Assembly (NCBI RefSeq): GCF_033118175.1
Contig: NC_083688.1
Coordinates: forward strand, 1,199,501 to 1,263,500
DNA length: 64,000 nt
Direction of reading: 5' to 3'
DNA from: Dama dama
Taxonomy: Eukaryota > Chordata > Mammalia > Artiodactyla > Cervidae
The stretch's first letter is position 1, and each line of letters starts with the position of its first letter. Positions 1-11,194 of this stretch are shown in pieces. The notes beneath the pieces are model-generated. The model was not told the origin of the DNA. It made no database searches and saw only the letters and a list, made by a program, of their open reading frames with translations. Made by a program: the position numbers and the translations under genes.

Positions 1-631
1 TCGGACTTCTGCTCTGGGCCCCCTCCAACCACTGTCTTATCTGTGACCGCCATTTCTCAAAGTAGAGGGCTAGAGTGCCAGTCCCCCTTCAAAGAGGAGA
101 GAAGAAATCCTTGTTGAGCCCCAGTTGGCCTTGGATGAGATTTTATTATATTGTTATTCAAATACGTGCAGCTCTAAGACTAGGTATAATATTAATAAAC
201 TTCTTACGCTTATATCCCTTGAACAACCATAACATCTAAACAGAATCACAAGCGGAATAGAAATGAAGCTACAAAACAATAAAATGCGAATTAGCAGCAT
301 TAGTGGAACATGATGGATGAGGTTGTTTTGCTGGAATGAAGTCGCTCTCAGCCTGCGTGTGATTCTCTCACGGGCCGGGTTCTTTCGAGCTGTCTGCTCC
401 TGTCACCCTAAGGTGCCTCGTGTGGTCCCCATTGCCCTCCAGCTCGTCCCACTGGGGTCACTGCAGAGCCCGTCTCTGCCCTTCCTTCAGTGGGAGCCTG
501 TCTCTTACCGCCCACGCCCACCTTGCTCCATGTTCATTGCCTGCACCAAAGTCCACGTGGCTGCAAAGTCAGGAAGCCCTCACGCTGGCAGCAGGGCGTG
601 GATTTCTTCCTTCCTTCTTTTCTGAACACAC

Positions 632-730
632 CACGAGGTACGTGGGACCTTAGTCCCTGACCAGGGATAGAAGCCATGCCCCCTGCAGTGGAAGCACAGA
701 TTCTTAATCCCCAGAGCGCCAGGGAAGCCC
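632..730 (-). mobile_element. CHR-type tRNA SINE fragment
   Basis: On the + strand it reads as the reversed tRNA-like head of a CHR SINE: a 'cctgaccagggat' box followed by 'cagtggaagcacagattctt' and ending in 'gccagggaagccc'. It is therefore inserted on the - strand and is missing its 3' part. CHR SINEs are shared by ruminants, hippos and cetaceans. Confidence 0.7.
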
Positions 731-1093
731 AGGATGTGGCTTTACAGTCATTATATCCAGGTGACTGAGGGTGTGCACCTGTTTGTTAGATGATCATCTG
801 GATGAAAATCCAGGTTAAGTGCCATCACCCTGCCCTGGGGCTCCATGAGAGCTCAGCGTGGGTAACCGCGGTGTGGAGAACACAGCCGGCTTCCCTGGCC
901 TCGTGTCTAGAGCCTCCCCGTCCGACCCTGCTGGGCACTCCTGCTGTTTCTCGCTGCCCTCCTCCCCGAGGCTGCAGCTGTATCATCCCCAGAGATCTGG
1001 GTGCTGCCACCCCATCCCGTCTCTGTCCCATCACCCTGATACCTTCCTCCCTAGTGCCTCCCACAGTCTTCTTGGCTCCTCCCCCACCCCACT

Positions 1094-1309
1094 GGGCTTC
1101 CCAGGTGGTGCTAGTGATAAAAAACCCGCCTGCCAGTGCAGGAGAGGAAGACACAGGTTCCATCCCTGGGGCAGGAAGAGCCCCTGGAGGAGGAGATGGC
1201 AACCCGCTCCAGTATCCTTGCCTGGAGAATCCCGAGGACAGAGGCACCTGGCGGGCTACAGTCCATGGGGTCGCAAAGAGTCGGACTCGACTGAAGCGAC
1301 CTAGCACGC
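1094..1309 (+). mobile_element. Bov-tA SINE
   Basis: Starts with 'gggcttcccaggtgg', has the tRNA-derived head with a degenerate B-box-like 'ggttccatccc', then the BovA body 'cctggagaatccc', and ends in 'gtcggactcgactgaagcga'. It is close to full length, with several substitutions in the head. Bov-tA elements are ruminant-specific. Confidence 0.9.
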
Positions 1310-1671
1310 ATGCCACCCCGACCAGGTCATCCGCTCCACGAGAACAGGGACCTTGTCTGCCTCACGTGCCGCTTTCTCTCTAACACGTACAATCCAGCCT
1401 GCCGTAGAGCGGGCTCTTAGAGCATCTGTGAGCTGCTTGCTGTTCACGGGTCCTTCGGCATGGCTGCTTTCCTCTAAGGCGGTGCCTCCTGGAGCAGCTG
1501 GCTCTCAGTCTTCCGGTCTCCTGTGACCCGCTGCATAGACTGAGTGTGGCCCAGGCCCCAGGCGCTAGACTTTCCCCCGACTGGATGGTCCCCGCTAGTA
1601 GACGAGAGCCTGGTAACATTTCCTTCTGTATCTCTAGTGCCACATCCCCAGGGCGACAGCTCTTCTTCTTT

Positions 1672-1955
1672 TTTTAAGATGTGTTTGTTTTATTTATGGC
1701 TTTGCTGCCCCCACGGGCTTTCTCTCCTGGCCTGAGCTGGGCTCTTCTCTGGCCGTGGTGTGCCGGCTCACTGCAGCAGTTTCTTTTGCGGAGTGCAGGC
1801 TCTGGAGCGTTGGCTCCGTACCTGTGGTGCACCGGCTCGGTTATCCTGCGGCTTGTGGGATCCCCCCGGACCGAGGATCCCCCCGGGTCTCCTGCACTGG
1901 CTGGCGGACTCCCAGCCGCTGAGCCCCCGGGAGGCCCGGCAGCCCCTCGCCGCTG
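1672..1955 (-). mobile_element. CHR-type SINE, nearly full length, close to an exon
   Basis: A T-rich start (reversed tail) leads into 'ttatggctttgctgcc', repeated 'cggctc...gtggtgc' blocks, then 'gtgggatcccccc' and the reversed tRNA-like head. This is the CHR SINE order on the - strand. It ends about 65-70 bases before the acceptor of the first exon, so the branch-point region of this intron is squeezed against a retroposon. Confidence 0.7.
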
Positions 1956-2019
1956 CCGTGAGCGCCTGCTGGGGTTCCTGCTGGTGCCTTTCCCACCCAC
2001 AGGGTGTCTCTCTGCCCAG

Positions 2020-2135
2020 ATAAGGTGTACCTCGGGCCGCCGCGCCTCTTCCAGGAGCTTCAGGACCTGCAGAAGGACCTGGCCGTGGTGGAGCAGATCA
2101 CCCTCCTCGTCAGCACGCTGCACGGCACTTACCAG
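2020..2135 (+). CDS. ARHGEF10L: ARHGEF10L exon (first in window)
   Basis: This exon encodes 38 complete codons beginning KVYLGPPRLFQELQDLQKDL and ending STLHGTYQ; its first two bases finish a codon split by the upstream intron. The acceptor is AG at 2018-2019 and the donor GT at 2136-2137, phase 0. The sequence is helical and charged, which suits a linker or helix next to the PH-like region behind the DH domain (inference). A second possible AG at 2001-2002 lies 17 bases upstream. Using it would shift the frame, so 2018-2019 is preferred. Confidence 0.93.
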
Positions 2136-2688
<553 letters not shown>

Positions 2689-2740
2689 TGAGAGGAGGGG
2701 CCCGGGAGGGGCGTCGGTCCGTCCTGCTCCTGGCTAGGAG

Positions 2741-3524
2741 GGGCTGGGCGTGGGCTGGGCGTGGGCTGGGCCTGGGCTGGGCGTGGGCTGGGCGTGGGCT
2801 GGGCGTGGGCTGGGCGTGGGCTGGGCGTGGGCTGGGCCTGGGCTGGGCCTGGGCTGGGCCTGGGCTGGGCCTGGGCTGGGCGTGGGCTGGGCGTGGGCTG
2901 GGCCTGGGCTGGGCCTGGGCTGGGCGTGGGCTGGGCCTGGGCTGGGCCTGGGCTGGGCCTGGGCTGGGCGTGGGCTGGGCGTGGGCTGGGCGTGGGCTGG
3001 GCCTGGGCTGGGCGTGGGCTGGGCGTGGGCTGGGCGTGGGCTGGGCCTGGGCTGGGCGTGGGCTGGGCCTGGGCTGGGCGTGGGCTGGGCGTGGGCTGGG
3101 CCTGGGCTGGGCCTGGGCTGGGCCTGGGCTGGGCCTGGGCTGGGCGTGGGCTGGGCGTGGGCTGGGCCTGGGCTGGGCCTGGGCTGGGCGTGGGCTGGGC
3201 GTGGGCTGGGCCTGGGCTGGGCGTGGGCTGGGCCTGGGCTGGGCGTGGGCTGGGCGTGGGCTGGGCGTGGGCTGGGCGTGGGCTGGGCGTGGGCTGGGCC
3301 TGGGCTGGGCCTGGGCTGGGCGTGGGCTGGGCGTGGGCTGGGCGTGGGCTGGGCGTGGGCTGGGCCTGGGCTGGGCCTGGGCTGGGCCTGGGCTGGGCCT
3401 GGGCTGGGCGTGGGCTGGGCGTGGGCTGGGCGTGGGCTGGGCGTGGGCTGGGCCTGGGCTGGGCGTGGGCTGGGCCTGGGCTGGGCCTGGGCTGGGCCTG
3501 GGCTGGGCGTGGGCTGGGCCTGGC
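2741..3524 (+). repeat. 11-base G-rich minisatellite, about 71 units
   Basis: The unit is ctgggcSTggg, where S is G or C. Reading it through gives about 71 units, roughly 39 with G and 32 with C, mixed in an irregular two-letter order. I saw almost no other substitutions. Because 11 is not a multiple of 3 and the unit has no stop in any frame, long spurious open frames (WAWAGRGLG-type peptides) run through it on both strands. The + strand is the gene's coding strand and carries the G runs, so G-quadruplex formation is plausible. Confidence 0.97.
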
Positions 3525-4277
3525 GCGGAGTTTGACACAGAGCAGGTACCCGTGGTCCAGTGCATGATTGAAATGAATGAACAGAGGACCCGTTTGTACC
3601 CGGGGGAGCCCGTCCTCTGTTGGGCTGCTCGGACACTTTGCCAGCGGTCGGTCAACTGTGGCATCCCCTGGGACCAGGTGCACCCAGCCTCCCCCAGATG
3701 CCCACACAGGAGCCGGTGCTCCGTAGACCCAGAGCTGGCATTTGTGGACTTGACGCAGAGATGGAGAGTGAGCCGTGTGGTCCCCACTCTGCAGGTGGGG
3801 AGGTGGGGCGCAGACGTAGGGGGCGGGGCCGGGTCCTCAGGATCCCCACTCCCAGGCCTAGGCCGGGCGGTGGTGGTCAGAGCCCAGTTTGTGACCCACT
3901 GGGTCTGTTGTCACGAAGACTCAGACATGACTGAGTGCACGCGCGTGTGTGGCAGGGTTAGGCAGGGAGTCTTACAGGCTCCGTGGCTGCAGGGCACGGG
4001 GATTGAAGCCCCGGGTGGGGGCCTGAACCTGCGAGCGGCCCTCCTGCTGGCTCCCAGCGCCCTGCTGAGCCGCCCTGTCCCCCCAACCCTGCACGTCCTC
4101 CTCCCCACGCCCCACAGAGCGCTCGGGACCCCGGGCCCACCCACCTCTCCCAGCTGGGGTGGACCACAGGGGTGAGACGAGCTCAGAAACAGTGAAGGCG
4201 CCCTGCTGCTCCGAGGCGAGGTGACAGGGACAGCAGGGACCGCGCCCCCCAAGCCTGCACACACCTCTGTTCACTCC

Positions 4278-4380
4278 CTCCATCATTCATTCATGTATCG
4301 TTCAGCAGACGTTTACTGAGCAGCTGCTCTGCGTCAGGGGCCAGGCACAGGCCCGAGTCACAGGCTCTGGGCCAGGCGTG
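4278..4380 (-). mobile_element. L2-like LINE 3' fragment
   Basis: 'cattcattcatgta' followed by 'cagacgtttactgagcagct' and 'gccaggcacagg' matches the reversed 3' end of an old L2 element ('tattgagcacctactatgtgccaggcac'). It is short and diverged. Confidence 0.5.
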
Positions 4381-4729
4381 TTCGGGTGGCTGGCGAGGCC
4401 TGTGGACGCTGACCAGTCGGGCCTGGGGGGCCGCTTGCATTGCAGCCTGCAGAGGCCCAGACCCCTGTGGCCTTGCTGGGCCCTTGGGCCAGGCTGGGAG
4501 GCCATGGCCTTGTCGCTCTGGGGACCTACCTGTCCCTGCGGTGGTGGTGGGTGGAGGAACTCTTTCCCCAAGGGACGGAGTCTTTGCCAGGCCACCAGCC
4601 TTTCTGGCTGTGTTTCGATGCTTTGCACAGACCACGATCTGTCTCCAGGGCTGGTGGGGGCGGGAGAGGGGCTGGGGGCCTCCCCGGGGAGCCCCATTCC
4701 GGTACTCATACCCTACTCTCTCACCGAAG

Positions 4730-4830
4730 GTCTGGCCGCCCCATCAGCTTCATGGTGGTCTTCATCACCCCCAACCCTCTGAGCAAGATCTCCTGGGTCA
4801 ACAGGTTGCACTTGGCCAAGATTGGACTCC
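4730..4830 (+). CDS. ARHGEF10L: ARHGEF10L exon
   Basis: The exon completes the split Lys, then encodes 33 codons running SGRPISFMVVFITPNPLSKI through WVNRLHLAKIGL, and ends with the first base of an Arg codon (C|GG). The acceptor is AG 4728-4729 and the donor GT 4831-4832, in a near-consensus GTGAGT. The segment WVNRLHLAKIGL looks like the Trp-containing C-terminal helix of a PH-like domain (inference from the pattern; this PH domain is atypical). Its conservation with the human protein as I recall it is essentially complete. Confidence 0.95.
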
Positions 4831-4959
4831 GTGAGTAAAGCCCTAGGGTCAGGGGTGGACAGGGGAGGTTTGGGGTGTGTGTATGTGTATGAGGGGGGCG
4901 TTCAGTCTCGGGGGCCGCGGGGGCTTCTGGGTGAAGGGAGATGGTGTACTGGGCTTAGT

Positions 4960-5035
4960 GACCTTGGACATGTCACTTCCCCTCTCGGAGCCTCAGTTTC
5001 CCTATCTGTAGAATGGTGGGAGCTGATGGAAAGTT
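4960..5035 (+). mobile_element. MIR fragment
   Basis: 'gaccttggacatgtcacttc' followed by 'gagcctcagtttccctatct' is the core and 3' part of a MIR SINE in sense orientation. Confidence 0.65.
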
Positions 5036-5265
5036 AATTGGTGGTTGCCTGGGGTCTGGAAGAGGAGAGACTGGAGAGTCACCACTAAGGGGTTTTTTTT
5101 TTTTTTTGGTGAGAAGGATGAAAACGTTCTCAAACTAGAGAGTGGTGATGGTGCCCAACTGAGCGCCTATACCAGAGATCAGTGAAGTGTACTCTTTATT
5201 TAAGGGGTGGATTTTATGGTAGCGGAATTATGTCTTGATAAAACTGTTGTAAAAAGAATGATGCA
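5036..5265 (+). mobile_element. Old L1 3' UTR fragment
   Basis: 'ggtggttgcctggggtctgg', a T-run interruption, then 'gatgaaaacgttctcaaac' and 'gatcagtgaagtgtactctt' follow the order of ancient mammalian L1 3' UTRs ('ctgaactgtacacttaaa...gtaaattttatg'). Diverged and interrupted by a poly-T of about 15 bases. Confidence 0.5.
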
Positions 5266-5324
5266 GGTTAGACTAAACTGATTCTCAACCAGAGGCCTCT
5301 TTAGAATTCTTTTCTCCGCTGCGG

Positions 5325-5526
5325 TGCTTAGTTGCTCAGTCGTGTCTGACGCTTTGTGACCCCACTGACTGCAGTCCTCTAGGCTCGTCTGTCCATGGGA
5401 CTCTCCAGGCCAGAACACTGGAGTGGGTTGCCATGCCCTCCTCCAGGGGATCTTCCCAACCCAGGGATCGAACCGAGGTCTCCCGCATTGCAGGCAGATT
5501 CTTCACTGTCTGAGCCACCAGGGTCT
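5325..5526 (-). mobile_element. Bov-tA SINE
   Basis: Reversed Bov-tA: 'gttgctcagtcgtgtctgac', then 'aacactggagtgggttgcca', the head with 'cccagggatcgaacc', ending 'gtctgagccaccaggg'. Nearly full length. Confidence 0.9.
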
Positions 5527-5569
5527 TTTCTCCTATTCATCCCCCTTGAAATAATGGACATTTCTATTT

Positions 5570-5785
5570 ATAAAGTGTCTCCTGTGTGGCAAGCCTTTTT
5601 CTAAGCATTTTACACACCTCTCTCTCATTTCACGTTCTTAGTAACACCAAGAGGCCAGTCTGTTGTGAATCCCTTTGAACGGTTGAGATTCTGCGGCCCA
5701 GAGAGGTACAGTGACCTGCCGGAGCTCCCGCAGCAGGAAGGGTTCAGAAGCTGGGCGGTCGGCTTTAGAGTCCACTCTTAATTCT
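5570..5785 (-). mobile_element. MIR
   Basis: Reversed MIR order: 'gtgtggcaagcctttttcta', 'cattttacacacctctctct', 'cggcccagagaggtacagtg', 'ctttagagtccac'. Fairly complete but diverged. Confidence 0.65.
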
Positions 5786-6127
5786 TGTTCATACTTCCTC
5801 AAGTTGGGGAGCTTCCGTCTGCCAAACCACATTTGTTAAGCTATAAGCACTTTATTTGTGCTTTTTTTGAATTGACAAAAGGCCTGGTTTGTTGCCCATC
5901 AAAACCATTATTGTCTGTGACATGCTAGAATTTCCATATGCTGATTCTAGTCAATAGCAGTGATTTTGGAGGTTTTATTTTATTTTGTTTCTGTTTCTGG
6001 TGTGATCTTTTTCAAGATAAGTATTCGATATATATCTCCAATAGATTTTAAAACGTTTCTGGAAAGGGGTCAGGACCTTTGTCAATGGCTTTCATCAATT
6101 AAAAAAAGTATTGAGTCTCTACAGTTA

Positions 6128-6280
6128 TTTGAGAGGATGAGATGGATGGCATCACCGACTTGATGGACATGAGTTTGGGCAAGCCCCGGGAGTTGGTGAT
6201 GGACAGGGAGGCCTGGCGTGCTGCAGTCCACGGGGTCCCCGAGAGTCGGACGCGACTGAGCGACTGAATGACAACAATGC
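6128..6280 (+). mobile_element. BovB (RTE) LINE 3' end
   Basis: 'gaggatgagatggatggcat', 'gacatgagtttgggcaagcc', 'gtgatggacagggaggcctg', 'gcgactgagcgactgaatga'. This is the 3' end of BovB, 5'-truncated like most copies, including the last codons of the reverse transcriptase frame and the 3' UTR shared with BovA. Confidence 0.85.
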
Positions 6281-6339
6281 AGTGATTTTAGGCATGGGGA
6301 TGAGAACCACGAACAAGCAGAGGTTCACTGTTCTCACGG

Positions 6340-6735
6340 AAGTTACAGTTTACAAGAGCAGGCAGAGGTTCACAGGATGAGCGAATCCACAGGGAGGGCC
6401 TGGAGCTGCCAGGCGGGTGAAGCCGACGTGTGACCCGCACGCAGCCTGGGGTCTGGACTGGTCAGGGCGGGCCCTGTGGAGGTGATGTCTGGAGCTGGGC
6501 AGAGGTCTCGGTCCAGTGAGCCAGGCCATACGGCAAGTGCAAAGGTCCTGAGGTGGCCAGAGCTGGTTCACAGCCGGGTGTGAGGGGCGGCTGGCGGAAG
6601 TGGGCAGCGGGTTTACCGGAAAGCCAGGGTGAGGTGTACGGAGTTTGTGTCTGGAAGTGTGGGGGCTTGGTTGCTGCGCTGAGAGCCGGAGGGCGGTGTG
6701 ACCTGATTTCCGATTCAGTGGCTCGTCTGGCTGCT
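6340..6735 (-). mobile_element. L2 LINE fragment
   Basis: Phrases such as 'gcaagtgcaaaggtcctgag' and 'gacctgatttccgattcag', in a stretch of gain-and-loss rich sequence, resemble the reversed 3' half of an old L2. Diverged; the boundaries are uncertain. Confidence 0.45.
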
Positions 6736-6870
6736 GCGCGGAGGGGGGGTGGAGGGCGTGTGGGGGGCACGGAGGGGGCGTGGAGGGCAGGTGGGGGGCA
6801 CGGAGGGGGTGTGGAAGGCGCGGAGGGGCAGAGGGGGCGTTGAGAGGGTTTGGGGAGGTGGGAGAGGGAA
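6736..6870 (+). repeat. G-rich low-complexity tract
   Basis: An irregular array of 'ggagggggcgtggagg'-like units with many G runs on the coding strand. It is not a clean tandem repeat. Confidence 0.7.
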
Positions 6871-7739
6871 TAGGGAGAGGGCCTGGGCTTGGAGGAGCCG
6901 GGATCGGGCCCTCTGGGGTCTGGTGCTGACCCGTATGGGCCTCCGCGGGATGTTCCTATGAGCAGGAGGCCTGTGGACGGTGGAAGAGGGGGTTTAAGCC
7001 GAGGCTGCCCTGGCCCTGGCAGAGGGCGGCAGGGATTCCGGCCATGGTGGCCTCCCTGCTGGGCGTGGGCCGCGTGCTCCGCTTCCCCTGCCCCTGGGGG
7101 AGGCGTCCAGGGCCTGAGCCCCATGTGTGGACCTGTGAGCATCTCCCATCTGAAGCTCAGATGCTTTGCCAGAGGGTCCCGGCATCGGCCAGAGAGGAGC
7201 TCACTGGTGTGAGCGGCTCCCTTCTCCGCGGCCTGTGAGGACGCTCAGCTGGCTTATCTCCACCCAGTTTCACTGCAGCAGAAGTTTTAATGGAAAGAGA
7301 GTCATTTCAAATCTTATTTGAATGCCAGGGTTCCCCTGGGGCTTGAATAATTTGGTTCTTTTATTTGGCCAGTTTGTTTTTTTATCTGCAGTGCCTGGTG
7401 CGGGAGGGGGGTGGGAATAATATGAGCCTGTTAGAAATAGAACATGTTAAAAGCATTTATTCACAAAGGATGTTATTCCTTTAATTTTTTCCCCTGTATC
7501 TTCCTCTCTTCCTGAGTCCAGTCTGCCGAGATCATAATCCACAAAGGCTGAGAGCTGAGGGCTGGGCAGGGGCCCTGGGAACTGGGATGGGGAGTCAGTC
7601 CTACCCTTTGGAAGGGCAGGGGTCCTGGGGGATCTCGGGACCCCACTGACACTCCCGTGTGGCCACCGCCGTGCACTGCGGCCTGAGGAAGGCGGGATGT
7701 CTCCCCTAACCCGGCCTGAGTCTCCGGGGCCTCTTCCTG

Positions 7740-7900
7740 TGCATCACGGGGTCTGAGCACCACGTGACGCAGAGCCAGACTCTGTGGGTTCAGTTCCCAG
7801 CTCTGCGGCATGCCAGGTCCATGATCTTGGACAGACGCCTTCACCCCTGCATGCCTGGGATTCTCCGTTAGAAAATGGAGATGTTCTCAGGGTGTGGGCT
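7740..7900 (+). mobile_element. MIR
   Basis: 'gactctgtgggttcagttcc', 'atgatcttggacagacgcct', 'gttagaaaatggagatgtt' follow the MIR consensus order in sense orientation. Confidence 0.65.
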
Positions 7901-8805
7901 GAGCGTAGGGGAGATGGTGCCTGGAAGGGGCACTCCCAGGAAAGGGGTGTCTGCGTCTCCCGGGGGAGTGGCCGGGCCAGCCTGGGGTCACATTTAGAGG
8001 GGGCCAGGACGCCCTCCCCCTGCCCCCTGCCAGTTAATCTCCATTCTCTAAGGTTTGGGAAGAGGTTTGTCGAGAGGAGGCCCCGGAGGTGGGGCTGGGG
8101 AAAGGACAGGTTGGGGCTTCCGGCCTCCCTTCCTGTCCCCCAGCCCTGTGGCTCTAAGTGCCTCATCCGTGGCCCAGGGACCCCTGGAGCCTCTCCTGAC
8201 ACGGCCTTCCTTGTTCCCACCCCTGGAGGACCTGGGCCAGGCACATCCCAGGCCAGTCCCACGATCAGACAAACAGGTCCTCGCTGGGTCTTCATTAACC
8301 CTCAGCCGTCAGAGGGCGGCGCCAGGACCTACCCAAGCGCTCAGCTGGAAGCAGCAGGTCTGCTCTGCAGGAGGGCCGAGGGTGCTGGCCTGGGAGCCCC
8401 TCTGGGGTTTACCCCAGCCGGGTGACCATGGCTGCCGCCTGGCCTCCCTGGACCCCAGCGTCTCTCTGCAGGGGCGAAGTGTCCGGACAAGACACGTGCG
8501 GGTATGCCCATGGCCGCGGTCTGCAGCATCTTCGTGGGCTGGGCAGGTGTGACGGGGCCTTGGGTTTAGGGCGTAGAGCAGGGCAGGCTGGGCTGTCTGC
8601 TGGGGCCACCGTGGGGGCCAGGGTGCGGGGCTGGGGCTGAGCGCGGGGAGTGGGAGGCAGGCGGGGCTGGAGACGCTGGGCAAGGCCGGCAAGGGTGGAG
8701 GGCTCGGCCCGGGTTGGGGGTGGTCCAACCTCAAGCACAGTAGTCGGCATCCTCTTCACCACGAGGACGGTGATCGTAGTGGGTTCTATTTCTTTTTGTA
8801 AAAAC

Positions 8806-9030
8806 ACGCTTTAAATAATTGTTTATTTCCTGGGCTGCGTCGGGTCTGGGCCGAGGCAGGCCTCTTCGTTGCCGCGGGCAGGCCTCTCTCTAGTTGCGGC
8901 GCATGGAGGCCAGGGGTTGTGGTGGGCGGGCCTCGCTGCCCTGCGGGGTGTGGGATCCCAGTTCCCTGACCACGCTTCGAACCTCCGTCCCCCGCCTCGC
9001 GAGGTGGCCTCTTCGCCACTGGGCCAGCAG
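8806..9030 (-). mobile_element. CHR-type SINE
   Basis: Reversed CHR SINE: 'ataattgtttatttcctggg', 'ctctctagttgcggcgcatg', 'gtgtgggatcccagttccct', then a degraded head 'cgccactgggccagcaggg'. Nearly full length and diverged. Confidence 0.75.
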
Positions 9031-9079
9031 GGAGGGCCTGGGTTCTGTTTCTTGAGTGTCTGGATGTTTGTGTGTGGTC

Positions 9080-9215
9080 TTCCCGGTGCTCACAACTCTC
9101 AACGGCTGGAGTTATTTCCCCCATTTTCCAGATGAGGCCACAGGCTCAGAGAGGTGACGTGTGCGGCTCTGAGCCACGCAGGGCCCTGCTGGCAGAGTCA
9201 GCCTCCTGCAGCCGG
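9080..9215 (-). mobile_element. MIR fragment
   Basis: 'cccccattttccagatgagg' followed by 'caggctcagagaggtgacgt' and 'ggcagagtcagcctcctgc' is the reversed MIR core. Confidence 0.6.
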
Positions 9216-9289
9216 TGGGCGGTCCCTGGGCGCGGGGGCATGGGCGCGGGCAGGGACCCCAGAGTTGGGTGGGTGCTGGCGGACATAGC

Positions 9290-9560
9290 CGATGCTAAAT
9301 AAGCCCCCACTTAATGTCAGCTGGAAATAGCGGCTCTGCCGTCGGTGCCAGCTCTTAATGTCACTTACCCCAAGCGGGCTTTCAGCCTCCAAGGAGGCAG
9401 CCTTCTGATTCCGTCTCAGCCATCCGGTTTTGTGATGGGAATAAAGGCAGCGGCAGATGGGGAACAACAGCCCCATTTTCTGTTAACATTCCCAGTAGCA
9501 GGCCAGGAAGGCACCATCTGGAAGGAGAAGGTCAGATCATTAAAGGAAGAGACAGGATAA
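9290..9560. other. Unique, moderately AT-rich island
   Basis: This stretch has no recognisable repeat, is less GC-rich than both flanks, and has motif-dense sequence such as 'gaaatagcggctctgccg' and 'gatcattaaaggaagagac'. It has the look of a conserved non-coding element, but conservation cannot be judged from one sequence. Confidence 0.3.
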
Positions 9561-10379
9561 ATTGCTGGGACTCGATGCGCTGGGAGTGCGTGGAGGGGAG
9601 GGGAGGACAGCTCCGGGCGACGCGGTGATGGGGGAGCGGACGCATCCACTCACCGAGCCCCGGGCGGGCAGGTGGGCTCGGACCGCTCTCCTGAGCCCCT
9701 GCCCGCGGAGGCGGGGGTCTGCGTGACTGTGAGCGCCTTGAAAGCAGGGCCAGACTCTGCAGCCTCGCCGTCTTACTCACCGCCCGGGGCTTTGTCCAAG
9801 GGTGGCGGGCAGCCCTAACGTGAGAGGGCGTCCCTGGGCGGGCGGGCTGTCTCAACGCTCACCTGTCTTGCAGGTGCTGTGCAAGCTGCCCCCGGGGGCT
9901 GGTTCCTGGGCTCCTGGGCCCTGTCTTTGGCTCCCCGCCCTCCGTTCCTCCGGGTAGATGGGGACAGAGACTCTGAGCTCGCCTGCCGGCTGGGGGAGGG
10001 CACATGGAACAGAGCACTGGAAACTGTGAGGTGTGGTGCGCACGGCCGTTCCGCTGCAGAGGTGCGCGTCCTCGGCTCAGGTCCTTTCCTTGGCGGCCCC
10101 TCCTCCCAGCGGCGGGAACCAGGGCCCGGTGGGGCGGAGGGCCTGGCGCTGGGGGTGCCCCTGGCCCGCTCAGGGAGGGAGCCCTTTGCTCAGAGACTCC
10201 GCTGCTCGAGGGGGTGGGCAGGCGCCGTAGCCTCTGCTGGAGCCGGGGCTGGTTGTTCGTGAATCCCCGCTTTTGTGAACATCCTCGTCTTCTCAAAGAG
10301 CCTCGGCCCTTGCCCCCTGGTTCCAGCTCGTGTTGTGACCTGCACACGGACATCCCCTTTCTCTAGTGGAAACGGCCGT

Positions 10380-10505
10380 CTTAAAGCCCCTTTACTGCGG
10401 TCTGATTGATATACAAAGAGCCGTGCATATTTCATGCCTACAACTGGATGAGTTCAGAGGTAAGCGTACCTCGTGAACTCCGTCGCCACAGTCTACGCCC
10501 TAAAT
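10380..10505 (-). mobile_element. Old L1 3' UTR fragment
   Basis: 'ctgattgatatacaaagagc', 'gtgcatatttcatgcctaca', 'actggatgagttcagaggta' match the reversed ancient L1 3' UTR order ('attgacatacaaaaagctgtacatatttaa...gatgagtttggag'). Confidence 0.6.
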
Positions 10506-10625
10506 AAGTGCGTCCTCTGCAAACTTCCCTCCCGCCCTCGGCCTTGTTGTTGTTACTGGTGTGTGTGTGATAAGAACACTTAGCGTGAGACCTGTCCTCT
10601 TAGCAAATGTCAGAGCACACACTGC

Positions 10626-10840
10626 GTGCTCAGGTGCTTCAGGCGTGTCCGACTCTGAAACCCCGTGGACTGTAGCCCGCCAGGCTCCTCTGTCCGTGGG
10701 ACTCTCCAGGCGAGAATACTGGAGTGGGTTGCCATGCCCTCCTCCAGGGGATCTTCCCCACCCAGGGGTTGCATTCGCGTCGCTTACATCTCCTGCATTG
10801 ACAGGCGGGTTCTTTACCACTAGCGCCACCTGGGAAGCCC
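10626..10840 (-). mobile_element. Bov-tA SINE
   Basis: Reversed Bov-tA with the 'gtgtccgactctgaaacccc' tail, 'gaatactggagtgggttgcc', and the head ending 'gccacctgggaagccc'. Close to full length. The flanks show no clear target-site duplication. Confidence 0.9.
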
Positions 10841-11194
10841 AAAGCACGTGATACAGAACTGTTAGCTACCGGCGGTGCAGACGGTCTCTGGGATTTTTCC
10901 ATCTTGTGAAAACAAAGCTTCATGCCCTTCCCAGTTGGCCATATTTCTGCAGTGCTTGCTCTGTGCCGAGCGGGGCTTGGGGAGGTGGCTGCTCTTGGAG
11001 GCCATCGTTCTGATTTGACTAATCCAGAAATTGGGGCTCGGGGAAGGAGCTTCGTTCATGCCACACGAGGGCATGAGCCCGCTGTGTGCAGTGCCGTGTG
11101 AAGGATGGAGTGGGCCGGAGGAGGAGGTGTGGGAAGCTTCGGCCTTCACGGGAAACGGGCGTAGGGGGAGGCTGGTGGACACACGAGGCCATGA

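Larger units (their letters stand above)
1..2019 (+). other. ARHGEF10L: Intron upstream of the first exon in the window
   Basis: No exon of ARHGEF10L or of another gene could be recognised here. Bases 1-330 are unique and fairly AT-rich around 130-300, and 380-600 and 1310-1660 show nothing identifiable. The rest is a CHR SINE fragment near 632-730, a Bov-tA SINE near 1094-1309 and a CHR SINE near 1672-1955. The pyrimidine-rich stretch at 1975-2017 precedes the acceptor at 2018-2019. Confidence 0.7.

Noticed and set aside
1..2019. An additional upstream ARHGEF10L exon in the first 2 kb
   Set aside because: I searched the frames for the preceding PH-region sequence and found no stretch with splice sites of the right phase that reads as ARHGEF10L. 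The previous exon probably lies before the window.
2001..2019. Alternative splice acceptor 17 bases upstream of the first exon
   Set aside because: The AG at 2001-2002 would add 17 bases and shift the reading frame. The downstream AG keeps the known protein.
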